Shown piece after piece: positions 46,589 through 59,100 of a stretch of 64,000 bases of DNA. Every line of letters starts with the position of its first letter. Positions within the stretch are counted from its first letter, which is position 1. The DNA comes from Allium sativum. Taxonomy: Eukaryota > Streptophyta > Magnoliopsida > Asparagales > Amaryllidaceae. The stretch is from the NCBI GenBank assembly GCA_030737875.1, contig CM060919.1:807285160-807349159 (forward strand), written 5' to 3'. The position numbers were made by a program, and so were the translations under genes. Under the pieces are notes generated by a model. The model was not told the DNA's origin, made no database searches, and saw nothing but the letters and a program-made list of their open reading frames with translations.

Positions 46589-46767
46589 TTAGACTTTGTT
46601 GTGGTTACTAGTTAAGCCGGTCGGTTCCGGGTAGCTTTACACCACAACTTGGTCTAACCTCGGGTTCAAGCACAACATGACCAACTTCTCACATTGGGTC
46701 CTATTGTTTGCAACTACTAGTTAGGCCGGTCGGTTCCGGGTAGTTTTACGTTGCAAACTCAACCCAA
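46589..46767 (-). other. Pair of hairpins with a shared loop (solo LTR)
   Basis: Stem 1 is TTAGACTTTGTTGTGGT with ACCACAACTTGGTCTAA; stem 2 is GTTTGCAAC with GTTGCAAAC plus an outer TTGGGT/AACCCAA. Both loops contain GCCGGTCGGTTCCGGGTAG. The corresponding pairs in family G are at 14498-14677 and 22602-22781. They lie downstream of the minus-strand TATA, so they would be transcribed. Confidence 0.65.
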
Positions 46768-46831
46768 CCTCGAGTTGGCCACCTTCATGTTTAGTCTAGT
46801 GTCATGTTCATATTCAAGTTTTCAAGCAATT

Positions 46832-46895
46832 GGGTAGACCTAACTTAATAGGTAAATTCCCAATGGGTAGACCTAACTTAATAGGTAAATTCCCG
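46832..46895. repeat. Duplicated unit of about 33 bp
   Basis: GGGTAGACCTAACTTAATAG followed by GTAAATTCCC occurs twice in tandem. The same duplication is at 14760-14824 and 22864-22928, so it predates the split of these LTRs. Confidence 0.85.
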
Positions 46896-47951
46896 AGCTT
46901 ATGTTTTTATGCATACTTACATGTCAACCTCCATGTTATATTTCAAGTCATGTTTTCAAGTTGTATTTTCATGTCATTAGAAATTACCCATAACATAACC
47001 CAACGCTTTTAAACTCGCATATACGTTCGCAACAACGTAATGGATTAAAAGAAGAGACTTGGCAAAGGCATGGCAAAAATGGATATTAAGCCACAAGTTA
47101 ATCATGGTGGCAAATGAGACACAAATGTGTTCATTAACTTGCATCTTACATTCTTAAGCCTCAAAAACATGCATAAACCCAAACTTGGCACATAAGCGAA
47201 TCATGGTGACAAAAGACATGGAATGATGACTAGAAACTCACATATATCATCATATAAGGGTTATGACTTCATATGCAAGTTGACATAAAGGGTATGAAGT
47301 TTCTCATGTTGCATAATGCAACATTTCAACATAAAGGTTGTAGCTTTTAGCTCATAAGATCAAGATAATGACTTCATAAACTTGCATAACATGATAGCAT
47401 GCATCATTCTCAATGATCAAACCCAAACTTACAACATGAACATTTAACTTCATAGTTAATATCTAAGAGTAGGGAAGGGCTTACATTGCTATGAAGGCAC
47501 AAATCGAAATGTAAAACAAAGATTGTGATGAAGTCTATGCATGCCATCACCCAAAAACCCAAAGATGAACCCTCCAAATCAATAAAAACCCCATCTTGAT
47601 GGACAAAGGTCATAGCTTTAGCCTTGAAATCAACTTGAGAAGCTCTCATACTAACATAGGGACTCTCTAATACTCTCATGATCATGAAACTTCTCATAGA
47701 AATGAAGTGGAGGCTAGGGTTTTGAGTGGAGGCCATGAGAGGAGCAATTTTGCCATAGTTTAGTTGCATGAGTGAATAATGAGGGTTTAGGGGGGGTTAG
47801 GGGCTTATTTATAGAGATTAGGATTAGTTAGGACCCTTAGATTAACCCTAGGATCAACCTGAGCCATCAGATTTCGAACCAGGCCCAAAAACCTAGCCAA
47901 GATAGAAAATAGGTGCACCAGGCAAAACTGCCCGGCCACCCTATGTCGACC

Positions 47952-48026
47952 CCCAAGTCGACAGGGCTGTCGACTTGGGTAGTGCCAGGTCGACTCCCAA
48001 GTTGACAGGGCTGTCGACTTGGGGAT
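47952..48026. promoter_or_regulatory. Two GTCGAC palindromes upstream of the solo LTR TATA box
   Basis: 47952-47979 is a perfect palindrome with 13-bp arms (CCCAAGTCGACAG, 2-bp centre GG, CTGTCGACTTGGG). A second copy with one mismatch is at about 47998-48025. They lie roughly 140-210 bp upstream of the TATA box on the minus strand. Similar GTCGAC clusters occupy the same place in the family G and C LTRs. Confidence 0.6.
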
Positions 48027-48287
48027 CCTGGCGGGAATTTTTCCCGCCTAGCCCTCCAGCTCTAATTTTTGAAATTAGAACTCGTTTTTGAACTTGAATT
48101 TTCTGCAAACTTCGTCGGATCATAACTTGGTTATACGGACTCCGATTTTCGAAAACTCTGACTCTATTTCGCGTATTTTTCCGAGACGAACGCAATGGCA
48201 TAGCCCGTTTAACTTGATTCAGAATTTAAAATTAAATTCTGCCTTGATTCTCGTCTTAATCATGTTATCGAAATACGGGTTGTTACA

Positions 48288-48468
48288 GATATCCTACCAC
48301 GAAGCATGATGGGTATTATTTCTGTTGGGTAACGTTTGTGGATGCTGGAAAACAGGTGGGGATCCAACTGGATTCCTCAAAAATATTATTATTTGTTTGT
48401 TCCACATATATTATTATATATGATGTGTTGATTGATAATTGAGTGGTCTGATTGTTTAAATATCACTG
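48288..48468 (+). repeat. Family B LTR on the plus strand, segment 2
   Basis: It continues segment 1 after the solo LTR and aligns with the reverse complement of about 25215-25430. It ends at CACTG, the target of the next insertion. Confidence 0.85.
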
Positions 48469-51400
48469 TGTAACGTCCTGCATTTTATCGGCTGGTATTT
48501 GAATATTTAAATCGGTTTAAATAATGAATTCGTAATATAAGTGGATTTATATAAACAAAGTTGAACGTATAAAAATATATATTAAATATAATTGAGCCTG
48601 TAACATCGCTGCAGTTCGTAATCAAACGTTCTGAACTTCAATTGAGTGTACAGGACACGTTATTCGTTCGATTTCTTCGAAACAAGAAGCGTTGGAATCT
48701 GTTGAACTGTATCTTTCTAACAGAAGTGAAAAACCAAGATTTCGTGTTACAGATTGTAAGTTATGTCCAAATTAAATATTCAGAAAAGCAGCGCCACATT
48801 CGTTTATGGCCATAACGGTTATTTGAATATATTTGAATATCGAATTCGGATTTGGACAAGGTTCTTTTGAGACATAGTGATAATTTAATTTTTAGAATTT
48901 TATTGTTATTTTTAATTAATTAAATAAGCAACTTTTTATTTGGAGTATTTCGCACCCTGTATCGATATTTTGGGATTTCAAAATATGAGTTAACCTACCG
49001 GTAATATTATATTTTTGGGATCGTGGCACCTCGCTGAACACGATCGTGTTCTTACTTCTGTCCGTAGCGGCTTGGATAAAAATGAAATTTCACGTAATAC
49101 AGTAGCACATAGACAACGGTGCAGTGCGCCTTGTTCATTTCAGAACAGTCGCTCTTCCATTATTTCCTCATGAGAAGAAGTTTCACTGGGCTGATGTCTA
49201 CAAGAAGAAGTTATAAGTGGGCAATGAAGATGTGCATTAGATATAGGAATGGGATTGTAAATCTTCACATTATCACTTATAAGATAGGGGAGGTACATCT
49301 GAACGTCGAACAACATATATAAAATATTCACTACACCTGAAAACCTATATCACAAAGCTATACCCCCTAACACGTCGTACCTAAGGTAACCAAACCGGAC
49401 ATACCTTCCCCACATACACCCTGTACTTCATATTACTTGAGCATTAAGTTGTCCTTTAAATTAAAGCAAAAACAGTCACCTACTCTACAATTAAAAGCAT
49501 GGCCTACTTAGTTGAAACGTAAGCTACACTGGTGACTAATGCTTCATATTTGAGCAATAGACTGACTACCCTATAACTCCTATTCCTTCAGCATGAAGGT
49601 TCAACCCTCTATAAATTACGGTCTCGCTCATTTCTTCCAAGAAACAAAAACGCAGTATTCATCCTTCATAAATCAAACAAGAAGCAAACCCAAACAGTCA
49701 CTTACTTGCCTGGAACCGCAATAATGCGTGGTTCCAGTCCGAGAATGCTTCTGCAAGTTGAGATAAAGAGGGTGGAGAAGGGATAATACTGGAGATGTGA
49801 TGTACATGGACAGTTGGAGTTTACTACTACCGTGAAGATGAGAGAGAAGTTGATAGAGATATATATGCGTGGGTTTTGAAGTACATTAGTGAGGACGTGG
49901 GTTTTTATTTGAGGAAAAGGATGGTAGCATTTGGAAGTGGGTTCATATTTATTTCGGTGGGAAGATAGTTGCGTCTATTTATGAAGTTTGGGGTCATGGG
50001 TTTGAAAAGGGTAGTGGACGTGGGATCCTTTGTTTGCAAAACGTGAGACATATTGTTGCAAAGGTTGGAGACTGAGAAGTGGGCGCCGGCATGAAATTTG
50101 ATGGAGAAAAGGAAACACAGTTCATTTCAAACGAGGAATGGGGCAGTGAGGTACTATTTGCCGCAAGTGTGTGATGAATGCAAGACTGGCATTCGTATAC
50201 TGTATGTGTGAATTGCGGTGAAGTGTATGCATGTATGGCAAACAACGCACGAAAAGAGAGAAGTACTTTGTTAATACAAATCTTATGAGGTAGTGGGAAA
50301 CTTAGAACAGGAGGAGTGAGTTTCTCTTTTGTTGTTGTAGTGGTAATGGTGAAGGATATACAAGTGGCATTTGGGAGGATGATGGGGGAAGAAGTGACGC
50401 ACTGGTTATAAGTGCACATGAAAGAAAGGAGAAGAGATGAAGTACTGTAGTCATGGGTTTTGAAGTGGGCCAATCGAATTATAGTAAAGCCCAGTTCCTT
50501 GAACCTGACGCGTGGAAGCCAAAATGTGAAGACCGGAACAATGAACTAGCTGAAGTGGAAGTGAAAGTTTACAAATAGAGGTATGGGCCGACGTGTATTT
50601 ATATGAACGTTGGAAAAACCAGAAAAGATGGCACTGTGTGGATGTTTTACACACAGATTATTCTGGACTTTGGAGTGTGGAGTGTTCTTTTGAAAAAGAA
50701 GTTAGAGCACTGTTAAAACCGGGTTTATGGGGATGGGCTGTTAAACAAGGGTGAAGCCTAAGTTTATATTACAAACCAAAAAGGTGTGCAGCTCACGGTT
50801 GTCACTGGAGCGGATTGTCCGGCGTTGGAGAAAAAGTTGTACCACGTAGGTCTGTGCATTTGCAAGTGTGGATGGGCTAAATTAATAAAACGTCTGGTGA
50901 AATCAACTGACGCAAATCGTTATTTAATAGTTAACGTGTAAGGTGAGTAAATTCACTAACTCTGATCTATTTTAAAATATTACAATTATATTTTAATGTT
51001 GGTTAAATAATGTGTGATGGTCGTTTAGGTAGATCACAATTAAATTGGTTGAAATATATATCGTTGCATTTGTTGGATACTGATTCCGTCGATTATAATA
51101 TCCCCTAGTATGAAATCAGTGTTAATTGTTTGACTAACATCTGTGGATGCGGGAAAGCGGTTGGAGGAATCCAACCGGATTCCTCAGTATTTATGTGTAC
51201 TGTTTGTTTTATATGTGTGCACTGTTTGAACCCAAATGACAGTAAAACCCCATGTAAATGTTGATGTTGAATGGGAATTCAACATTTGTTTGATTTAATA
51301 AATAAACGCTATCAATTTAGAAAGTGACAATAGACGACCATAAACCCATCGTTTTGAAGTTAATTGACCGTCAGGTAAATCAACGAAGTTAATTATAAAA

Positions 51401-52023
51401 ATTTTATTTTTATAATTATAGCGAAGTTTTAAATTATAATAGAAGTTCTATTATAAACCAATATTTTAGAGTTCGTTTTTATAAAGTAAATAAAAACGAT
51501 TGTTGACATTTAAATAAGTTTATAAAGCAGAAATTATCTGACGATTAAATATTTGGGAATTATTTTAAGACAAACAATTTAGAAATGTTATTAGATTAAA
51601 TATATTAATCTAATGGTAAGAAGTAATTAAAATCAGTTAATGAATTTACTGATGGAATGAAGTTGATTTAAATCAACTTTTTAACTGAAAATGATTATTA
51701 GATTAACTGGGTCCTTGTAAAGAAGTTATAATAGAACGGTGGAATGAAGTTAAAGCGAAGAGTTAATGTTTAAAATAAATAATAATAAACAAGGAAGATT
51801 TCAAAGTATGAATATGGTGTTATAAAACCGTATTCCAAAATAAAACAAGGAAATACGATTTGATGAATATTATAAGTAATAAGGGATTAGAATACAGACT
51901 TATATATGTTCTAAGGTAAGAACGTTGTCGATCAAGGTATGAGAGGTAAATAGAATACCCCAACTTGAACGGCTTCACTATATCGAGGAATAGTATCAGT
52001 TTGTAACAAGAAAAGAGATGTCA

Positions 52024-52290
52024 AAACTACTTACAAAGGGAATATAGTAGCGTATTGCAAGTCTTAGAACTATAGCGATAAAATAATGTTGTTGACTAGG
52101 CTTACACGTGATGTTATGTCGAGATTAGTTATAAAGGGGAATATTACAGCGTATGACAAGTTTGAACTATAATGATAAAATAACGTTGTTGATAAGGTAA
52201 GTGTGATTGTGATGTTGAGATTAGTTATAAAGAGAATATTACAGCGTATTGCAAGTTTTTACTATAGTGATAAATTAGCGTTGTTGACCA
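52024..52290. repeat. Three tandem units of about 97 bp (copy in other LTR about 59680-59947)
   Basis: Units share GATTAGTTATAAAG, AATATTACAGCGTAT and GATAAAATAACGTTGTTGA. Each contains short inverted segments (AGCG/CGCT-like), recalling the smaller tandem array at 434-599 in the equivalent part of the left-hand family B LTR. Confidence 0.7.
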
Positions 52291-53151
52291 AACTTAAGCG
52301 TGATTTTTATATATAGCAGCACTTCCTAGGAAATGAAACAGTTTGATTTGAAATCAACTTATTCTAAAGTAATAGGTAACGGTGTTTGTCCAAAGAAAAT
52401 ATAAGAATAAGTTTAGAAAGAGAATTGGAAAATCGTGTTAGAAAACGATGACAGCATTTCGATGTTCGAAATGTGATTAGAATTAAACCATTTAGATTTG
52501 GAACTAGAATTCGACGATGTCGAATGTATTAAAAATAAATTATTTTTAGAAATTATAATCTGATAGGGTAATTAACATTTAGTTTTAAATCAATAAATGT
52601 TAATAGGATAGGAATCAGTATTTAGTTAGGAACTTGATATTGATTTGATAAGAAGTTGACTTAGAAACAGAGTTTATAAAGTGGAATAGGAATATAAAAG
52701 TATGAAAGAGATTTCGGTAAACAAGATAAGGGAAATTATTACGTGAATAAAGAGTTATATAATAAAGGTGTTCAGATTTCTATAATAAGGGATGGTATTC
52801 ACATTTCAAAGTGAATAATGTTTTAAAAGTGAACGTTGGGGCAATTAAAAGGTTAAAATGAAATTGAAAATATTTTCCAATGTAAATAGGGTAGATTATC
52901 CAAGTATAGAAATAAAGAATGTGAAATTAATGGAAATAGTTCGAACATTAATAACGTATATTTTCTGGAACATGGGAGAATAAGAGTTTATAATAACTGG
53001 GAATGATTTCCAAGAAGTGTAAAAAGGCTAAAACAGGATTTGAGAAATATCTGGTAAGATATGAGAATTCGAATATTAAAAACGAATGTTAAATAGAAAG
53101 TACCCTTGTGTATGTGATGTCTAGTTATACATTTGAATGAATGTTTGTTTT

Positions 53152-53249
53152 CACTTCGATGGTTAAATAACCAACTATCGAAGTGTTTTGACCATCGTTG
53201 TCAATACGGAGAGACCGGTTGGATATATTATCCGGAAACCACTCTGTAT
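53152..53249 (+). other. Two adjacent hairpins in the family B LTR
   Basis: Hairpin 1 is CACTTCGATGGT with ACTATCGAAGTG; hairpin 2 is ATACGGAG with CTCTGTAT. The same pair is at 1273-1378, 11494-11600 (reverse), 30427-30520 and 60811-60907, with changes that largely keep pairing or become G-T pairs. Confidence 0.6.
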
Positions 53250-54569
53250 AGGCATAAGCGTTGTGACTTAGATTATGCTGAAGAAAATTGAAGACAGAGT
53301 AAAATGCAAGGGTCGTCCAGTTCCAGAAATGGTGTTTTCTGTTTGTCCAGTCCTAGGACAACTTATATGGACGAGTGTCTGACAGAGTATTTCCAACGGT
53401 CACGCCATTGATTTTTACGAATATACCAAGTTGGTGGGGAGAAGGTAACTTCTCTTTATTCTACACCCAGTGTGCATTTGTGTAATCAATATGTGATTAC
53501 GGATCTGACGATGTGGCATTCAAAGTGAATGGTGATCAGATGTTCAGAAGATAGACGTAGCCTCTAGCCAAACAACCAGAAAGTAAGAAGAAGTTGGGCT
53601 AGGCAGCATAGCTAGTTGGGTCATCCCCAAGCAGGGTGTATTGTCACCGATCTAGAGAAAATTCATATTTATACTTCTTTTCGATTCTTTATCTTCGGAT
53701 GACGGTTGGGTGGCCTACAACCGGGGTGGCAATATATTCGATACACTCAAGCTAAATGAGTGATCGGTCATGTGTAGCCGGGTTGTAAGACGTTCTTGTT
53801 GAACCCTGAGTGTATCCCCTCTAGAGTACACTGTTCGTAAGGTGCTCCCATACATTGTATGTTGGAATCCATTCTCCAATAAGCACCCTGCGGTTTATGA
53901 TTTTATACTATATATATGTGGAGCGTGAGATGTAAGCGTTCTGCTACTTGGATAATTATTTGTTTAGACATTATCATAATATCACTGGTTTTGATATCAA
54001 AGTAATTTGGATTATAGTAAGGTAAAAAAACCGTCCATGTTTATGTGTGGGCTGGTCTTACTATTATCCTTTTGTTCCAAAAGGATTTTCAAGGTTAAAC
54101 AGTATTGTTGGATTTTACTCACACCAGTCCCATGACTGACCCAGAGTTTATTTTGTTTGTGTTTTCCCTAAACTCTTGGGTGCCCAAATTTGTATGGGCA
54201 GACAAGTGTTTCAGGCTTTTACAGATACACTTGGAGGAGCTTAAAGCAGGAAGCTTCACCACTAGTTATTTAGAGATTATTTCCGCTGTGACATGATGTA
54301 TTGTACTCTGATATGATATGTAAGTACAAATTCAGATTTTGTATTTCAAAGTTTGTTATAATACAATTTATTCATTACGCTGTGAGTTTTGTATTTAATC
54401 TGATTCTGTTCAGTTGTGATCTTCTTCTCCTTCTATTCTATTAGTTCTATCTTTTCTATCCCATCCTCTAATTTCTTTCTATTAATGATCTGAAATTTCG
54501 TACACTTTGAGTTGAATGTGTAGGATATTAGTCAGCTCAAATTGGTACGGATTTTCGGGCCACTACAGT

Positions 54570-54581
54570 TGGTATCAGAGC
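54570..54581 (+). other. Primer binding site (tRNA-iMet)
   Basis: TGGTATCAGAGC, two bases after the 5' LTR. Confidence 0.95.
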
Positions 54582-56114
54582 TAGAGGTTAAGTGATTACC
54601 TTGGCTCTGTGGCGTGATTCAATAATGATAGGGTTAGTAACACCCTAGATTGAGTATGCGTGTATATAGTTGAGCGCGTATTTGTAAATTAATATAAACC
54701 GTTCTATATTGTGTTGACTGGTCAGTCAAGTGGTTTATAAATTCTGGTCGAAACAGTAATGCAAACTGTGTCGATAGGTGTTTCTAAACTCTTGAATAGA
54801 GTAATTCGACACAATATGTTTTGAAAAGAGGGTAAATGAAATAATTTTACCCAAATTATATTTTTATATAAAAAGGAGTATATATCTTGAGATTATTATA
54901 GTGTCGATCGTTATTATGATCAAATAAGATTTATAATTGAGTTGGTTATATAAATAATCAATCGAAATATTATATAAGTATAATATACAAAACTAGATGA
55001 ACTAAATACGAATTTAAATCAGATTTGGAATCCAAAACTCTGGTAACTTGGAAAAAGGATTGTAAATGAATTTGGATTTAATATATGGAATTTTAAATCT
55101 TGGGAATTTAAAAATGTTTTTCCAAGCATTTTGAAAGGATATTTTGATGTAATTTCAAAATAAAAGTGGTGAAAATAAGTTTTGGAAAATAATATAGTAT
55201 TGAACTCACTTTGATAGCTAGAAAATAATTCTAACGATGACTGCAGCATCTTCAGTGTCATTTTCGAGTTCTAAGTGATAGATTACTACCAAGGATTTTG
55301 TTTTTGAATTATTGTGAGAAAACAAGTTGTCATAAATTCAAATGTTTCGAATTACCATCATTATATGCAAGTATATATTATTTCAAACTGATTTGAAATA
55401 AATCCCAGGAATTTGAATTTTGAAATAAAAGATTTAACTTATGAAGTTAAAATGGTAAAAATGGAACTTGAATTAAGATAACAAAATTGGTCTGAATTTC
55501 GAATGGTCCAGAATGAAAGTCGTAAAAGAGAAATATTGGATATTCGAGTTATTAAAATAAATGGATTCTTGGAGAATAAGAATCGAATTTTGAATTTGGA
55601 GATGAAGATAACTGATTTGAGAAATAAATCAGTAAATGGAATTGGAGTTGAAATAGAAATTTGGTTTAGTTAAAACGAATGATTGGATTGGAGACCAGTT
55701 GGAAATGTTTGGATATATGCTGGTTTGATAACAGATGGCAGAGATAGAGTTGAATGTCCAACAGAAAAGGTACACATTTATATACGAGTATGAGATTTTT
55801 TGAGTCGGTTTGGGCAAGCCGTTTGGCAGTTTGATTTTCTTTTGGATTAGGGAAGGCCTAGAGTGGCAAGTTGTAGTAGCGCCGAATGAGCCGTGCAGAG
55901 GAGATACTAGCGAAATTCTCCGAAAAATTTAGCTGTTAATTTTTTTTCCAGAATTTTGAAAATATTCGAAATAAGGAATTAATATTTAATTGGAATGAAT
56001 CAGTTCAGTTGAAACTGAAATTATGAAGTAAATGAAAAAGATTTTTTTTACCTGGTTATAACAGAGATTGTAGCATTTTCCCTACCTTAGTAATTTCGGG
56101 GACGAAATTCTCGT

Positions 56115-56127
56115 AAGGAGGAAGGAA
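56115..56127 (+). other. Polypurine tract
   Basis: AAGGAGGAAGGAA sits directly before TGTAACG of the 3' LTR. Confidence 0.9.
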
Positions 56128-59100
56128 TGTAACGTCCTGCATTTTATCGGCTGGTATTTGAATATTTAAATCAGTTTAAATATTGAACTCGTAATATAAG
56201 CGGATTTATATAAACGAAGCTGAACGTATAAAAATATATATTAAATATAATCGAGCCCGTAACATCGATACAGTTCGTAATTTAACGTTCTGAACTTCAA
56301 TTGAGTGTACATGACACGTTATTTGTTCGATTTCTTCGAAACAAGAAGCGTTGGAATTTGTTGAACTGTATCTTCTAATAGAAGTGAAAAATCAAGATTT
56401 CGTGTTACAGATTGTAAGTTATGTCCAAATTAAATATTCAGAAAAGCAGTGCCATATTCGATTATGGCCGTAATGGTTATTTGAATATATTTGAATATCG
56501 GATTCGGATTTGGACAAGGTTCTTTTGAGACATAGTGATAATTTAATTTTTAGAATTTTGTTGTAATTTTTAATTAATTAAATAAGCAACTTTTTATTTG
56601 GAGTATTTCGCACCCTATATCGATATTTTGGGATTTCAAAATATGACTTAACCTACCGATAGTATTATATTTTTGGGATCGTGGCACCTCGCTGAACATG
56701 ATCGTGTTCTTACTTCTATCCGTAGCGGCTCGGATAAAAATGAAATTTCACGTAATACGGTAGCACATAGACAACGGTGCAGTGCGCCTTGTTCATTTCA
56801 GAACAGTCGCTCTTCCATTATTTCCTCATGAGAAGAAGTTTCACTGGGTTGATGTCTACAAGAAGAAGTTATAAGTGGGCAATGTAGATGTGCATGAGCT
56901 AGAGGAATGGGATTGTAAATCTTCACATTATCACTTATAAGAAAGGGGAGGTACATCTGAACGTCGAACAACGTATATAAAATATTCACTACACCTGAAA
57001 AACTATATCACAAAGCTATACCCCCTAACATGTCGTACCCAAGGTAAACAAAACGAACATACCTTCCCCGCATACACCCTGTACTTCATATTACTTGAGC
57101 ATTAAGTTGTCCTTTAAATTAAAGCAAAAACAGTCACCTACTCTACAACTAAAAGCATGGCCTACTTAGTTGAAACGTAAGATACACTGGTGACTGATGC
57201 TTCATGTTTAAGCAATAGACTGACTACCCTATAACTCCTATTCCTTCAGCATGAAGGTTCAACCCCCTATAAACTACGGTCTCGCTCATTTCTTCCAAGA
57301 AACAAAAACGCAGTATTCATCCTTCATAAATCAAATAAGAAGCAAACCCAAACAGTCACTTACTTTCCTGGAAATGCAATAATGCGTGGTTTCAGTCCGA
57401 GAACGCTTCTGCAAGTTGAGATAAAGAGGGTTGAGAAGGGATAATACTGGAGATGTGATGTACAGGGCCAGTTGGTGTTTACTGCTACCGTGAAGATGAG
57501 AGAGAAGTTGATAGAGATATATATGCGTGGGTTTTGAAGTACATTAGTGAGGACGTGGGTTCTTATTTGAGGAAAAGGATGGTAGTATTTAGAAGTGGGT
57601 TCATATTTATTTCGGTGGGAAGATAGTTGCGTTTGTTTATGAAATTTGGGGTCACGGGTTTGAAAAGGGTAGTGGACGTGGGATCCTTTGTTTGCAAAAC
57701 GTGAGACATATTGTTGCAAAGGTTGGAGACTGAGAAGTGGGCGCCAACATGAAATTTGATGGAGAAAAGGAAACACAGTTCATTTCAAACAAGGAATGGG
57801 GCAGTGAGGTATTGTTGGCCACAAGTGTGTGATGAACGCAAGACTGGCATTCGTATACTGTATGTGTTAATTGCGGTGAAGTGTATGCATGTATGGCAGA
57901 CAATGCATGAAAAGATAGATGGGTACTTTGTTAATACGAATCTTATGAGGTAGTGGGAAACTTAGAACAGGAGGAGTGAGTTTCTCTTTTGTTGTTGTAT
58001 GGTAATGGTGAAGTATATACAAGTGGCATTTGGGAGGATGATGGGGGGAAGAAGTGACGCACTGGTATATAAGTGCACGTGAAAGAAAGGATAAGAGATG
58101 AAGTACTGTAGGTCGTCATGGGTTTTGAAGTGGGCCGATCGAATTATAGTAAGCCCAGTTCCTTGAACGTGACGCATGGAAGCCAAAATGTGAAGATCGA
58201 AACAATGAACTAGCTGAAGTGGAAGTGAAAGTTTACAAATAGAGGTATGGGCCGACGTGTATTTATATGGACGTTGGAAAAACCAGAAAAGATGGCACTG
58301 TGTGGATGTTTTACACAGATTATTCTTGACTTTGGAGTGCGGAGTGTTCTTTTGAAAAAGAAGTTAAAGCACTATTAAAACCGTGTTTATGGGGATGGGC
58401 TGTTAAACAAGGGTGAAGCCTAAGTTTATATTACAAACCAAAAAGGTGTGCAGTTCACGGTTGTCACTGGAGCTGATTGTCCGGCGTTGGAGAAAAAGTT
58501 GTACTACGCAGGTCTGGGCATTTGCAAGTGTGGATGGGCTAAAATAATAAAATGTCTGGTGAAATCAACTAACGCAAATTGTTATTTAACGGTTAACGCG
58601 TAAGGTGAGTAAATTCACTAACTCTGATCTATTTTAAAATATTACAATTATATTTTAATGTTGGTTAAATACTGTGTGATGGTCGTTTAGGTAGATCACG
58701 ATTAAATTGGTTGAAATATATATCGTTGCATTTGTTGGATACTGATTCCGTCGATTATAATATCCCCTAGTATGGAATCAGTGTTAATTGTTTGACTAAC
58801 ATCTGTGGATGCAGGAAACCGGTTGGAGGAATCCAACCGGATTCTTCGGTATTTATGTGTACTGTTTGTTTTATATGTGTGCACTGTTTGAACCCAAATA
58901 ACAGTAAAACCCCATGTAAATGTTGATTTTGAATGGGAATTCAACATTTGTTTGATTTAATAAATAAACGCTATAAATTTAGAAAATGACAATAGACGAC
59001 CATAAACCCATCATTTTGAAGTTGATTGACCATCAGGTAAATCAACGAAGTTAATTATAAATTTTTTTTTTAATTATAGCGAAGTTTTAAATTATAATAG

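Larger units (their letters stand above)
44003..48287 (-). mobile_element. Solo LTR related to the gypsy family G (4,285 bp)
   Basis: The termini TGTAACACCCC and CGGGTTGTTACA, the CCGCTAGGGTCACT start, and the CCGAGACGAACGCAATGGCATAGCCCG end block match the LTRs at 13298 and 21398. There is no internal domain between its own two ends and the 5-bp duplication is perfect, so it is a solo LTR left by LTR-LTR recombination. It is about 1.4 kb longer than the family G LTRs, partly through a TTAAGT/ACTTAA array at 45863-46545. A minus-strand TATA is at 47805-47813 and GTCGAC palindromes at 47952-48026. Confidence 0.9.
48469..54567 (+). repeat. 5' LTR of the complete family B element
   Basis: It runs from TGTAACGTCCTG to CGGGCCACTACA. 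It includes a module near 48598-48835 (CTGCAGTTCGTAA...CTTCAATTGA...CAGCGCCA) that other family B LTRs carry near their middle, a run of three units of about 97 bp at 52024-52290, the paired hairpins at 53152-53249 and CAGTC-CCAT-GACTG at 54125-54138. The minus-strand frame at 49994-50473 shows no known domain and is broken in the other LTR. Confidence 0.9.
54568..56127 (+). other. Internal domain (1,560 bp) without coding sequence
   Basis: It lies between the primer site and the polypurine tract. It contains no open frame over 80 codons on either strand with recognisable content. The last part, TAATTTCGGGGACGAAATT then AAGGAGGAAGGAA, matches the ends of families G and C. Confidence 0.85.

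Noticed and set aside
49994..50473. 159-codon minus-strand open frame in the 5' LTR of the complete family B element
   Set aside because: In the other LTR (about 57652-58186) the same frame is broken into pieces within a few percent divergence, so it is not under coding constraint.
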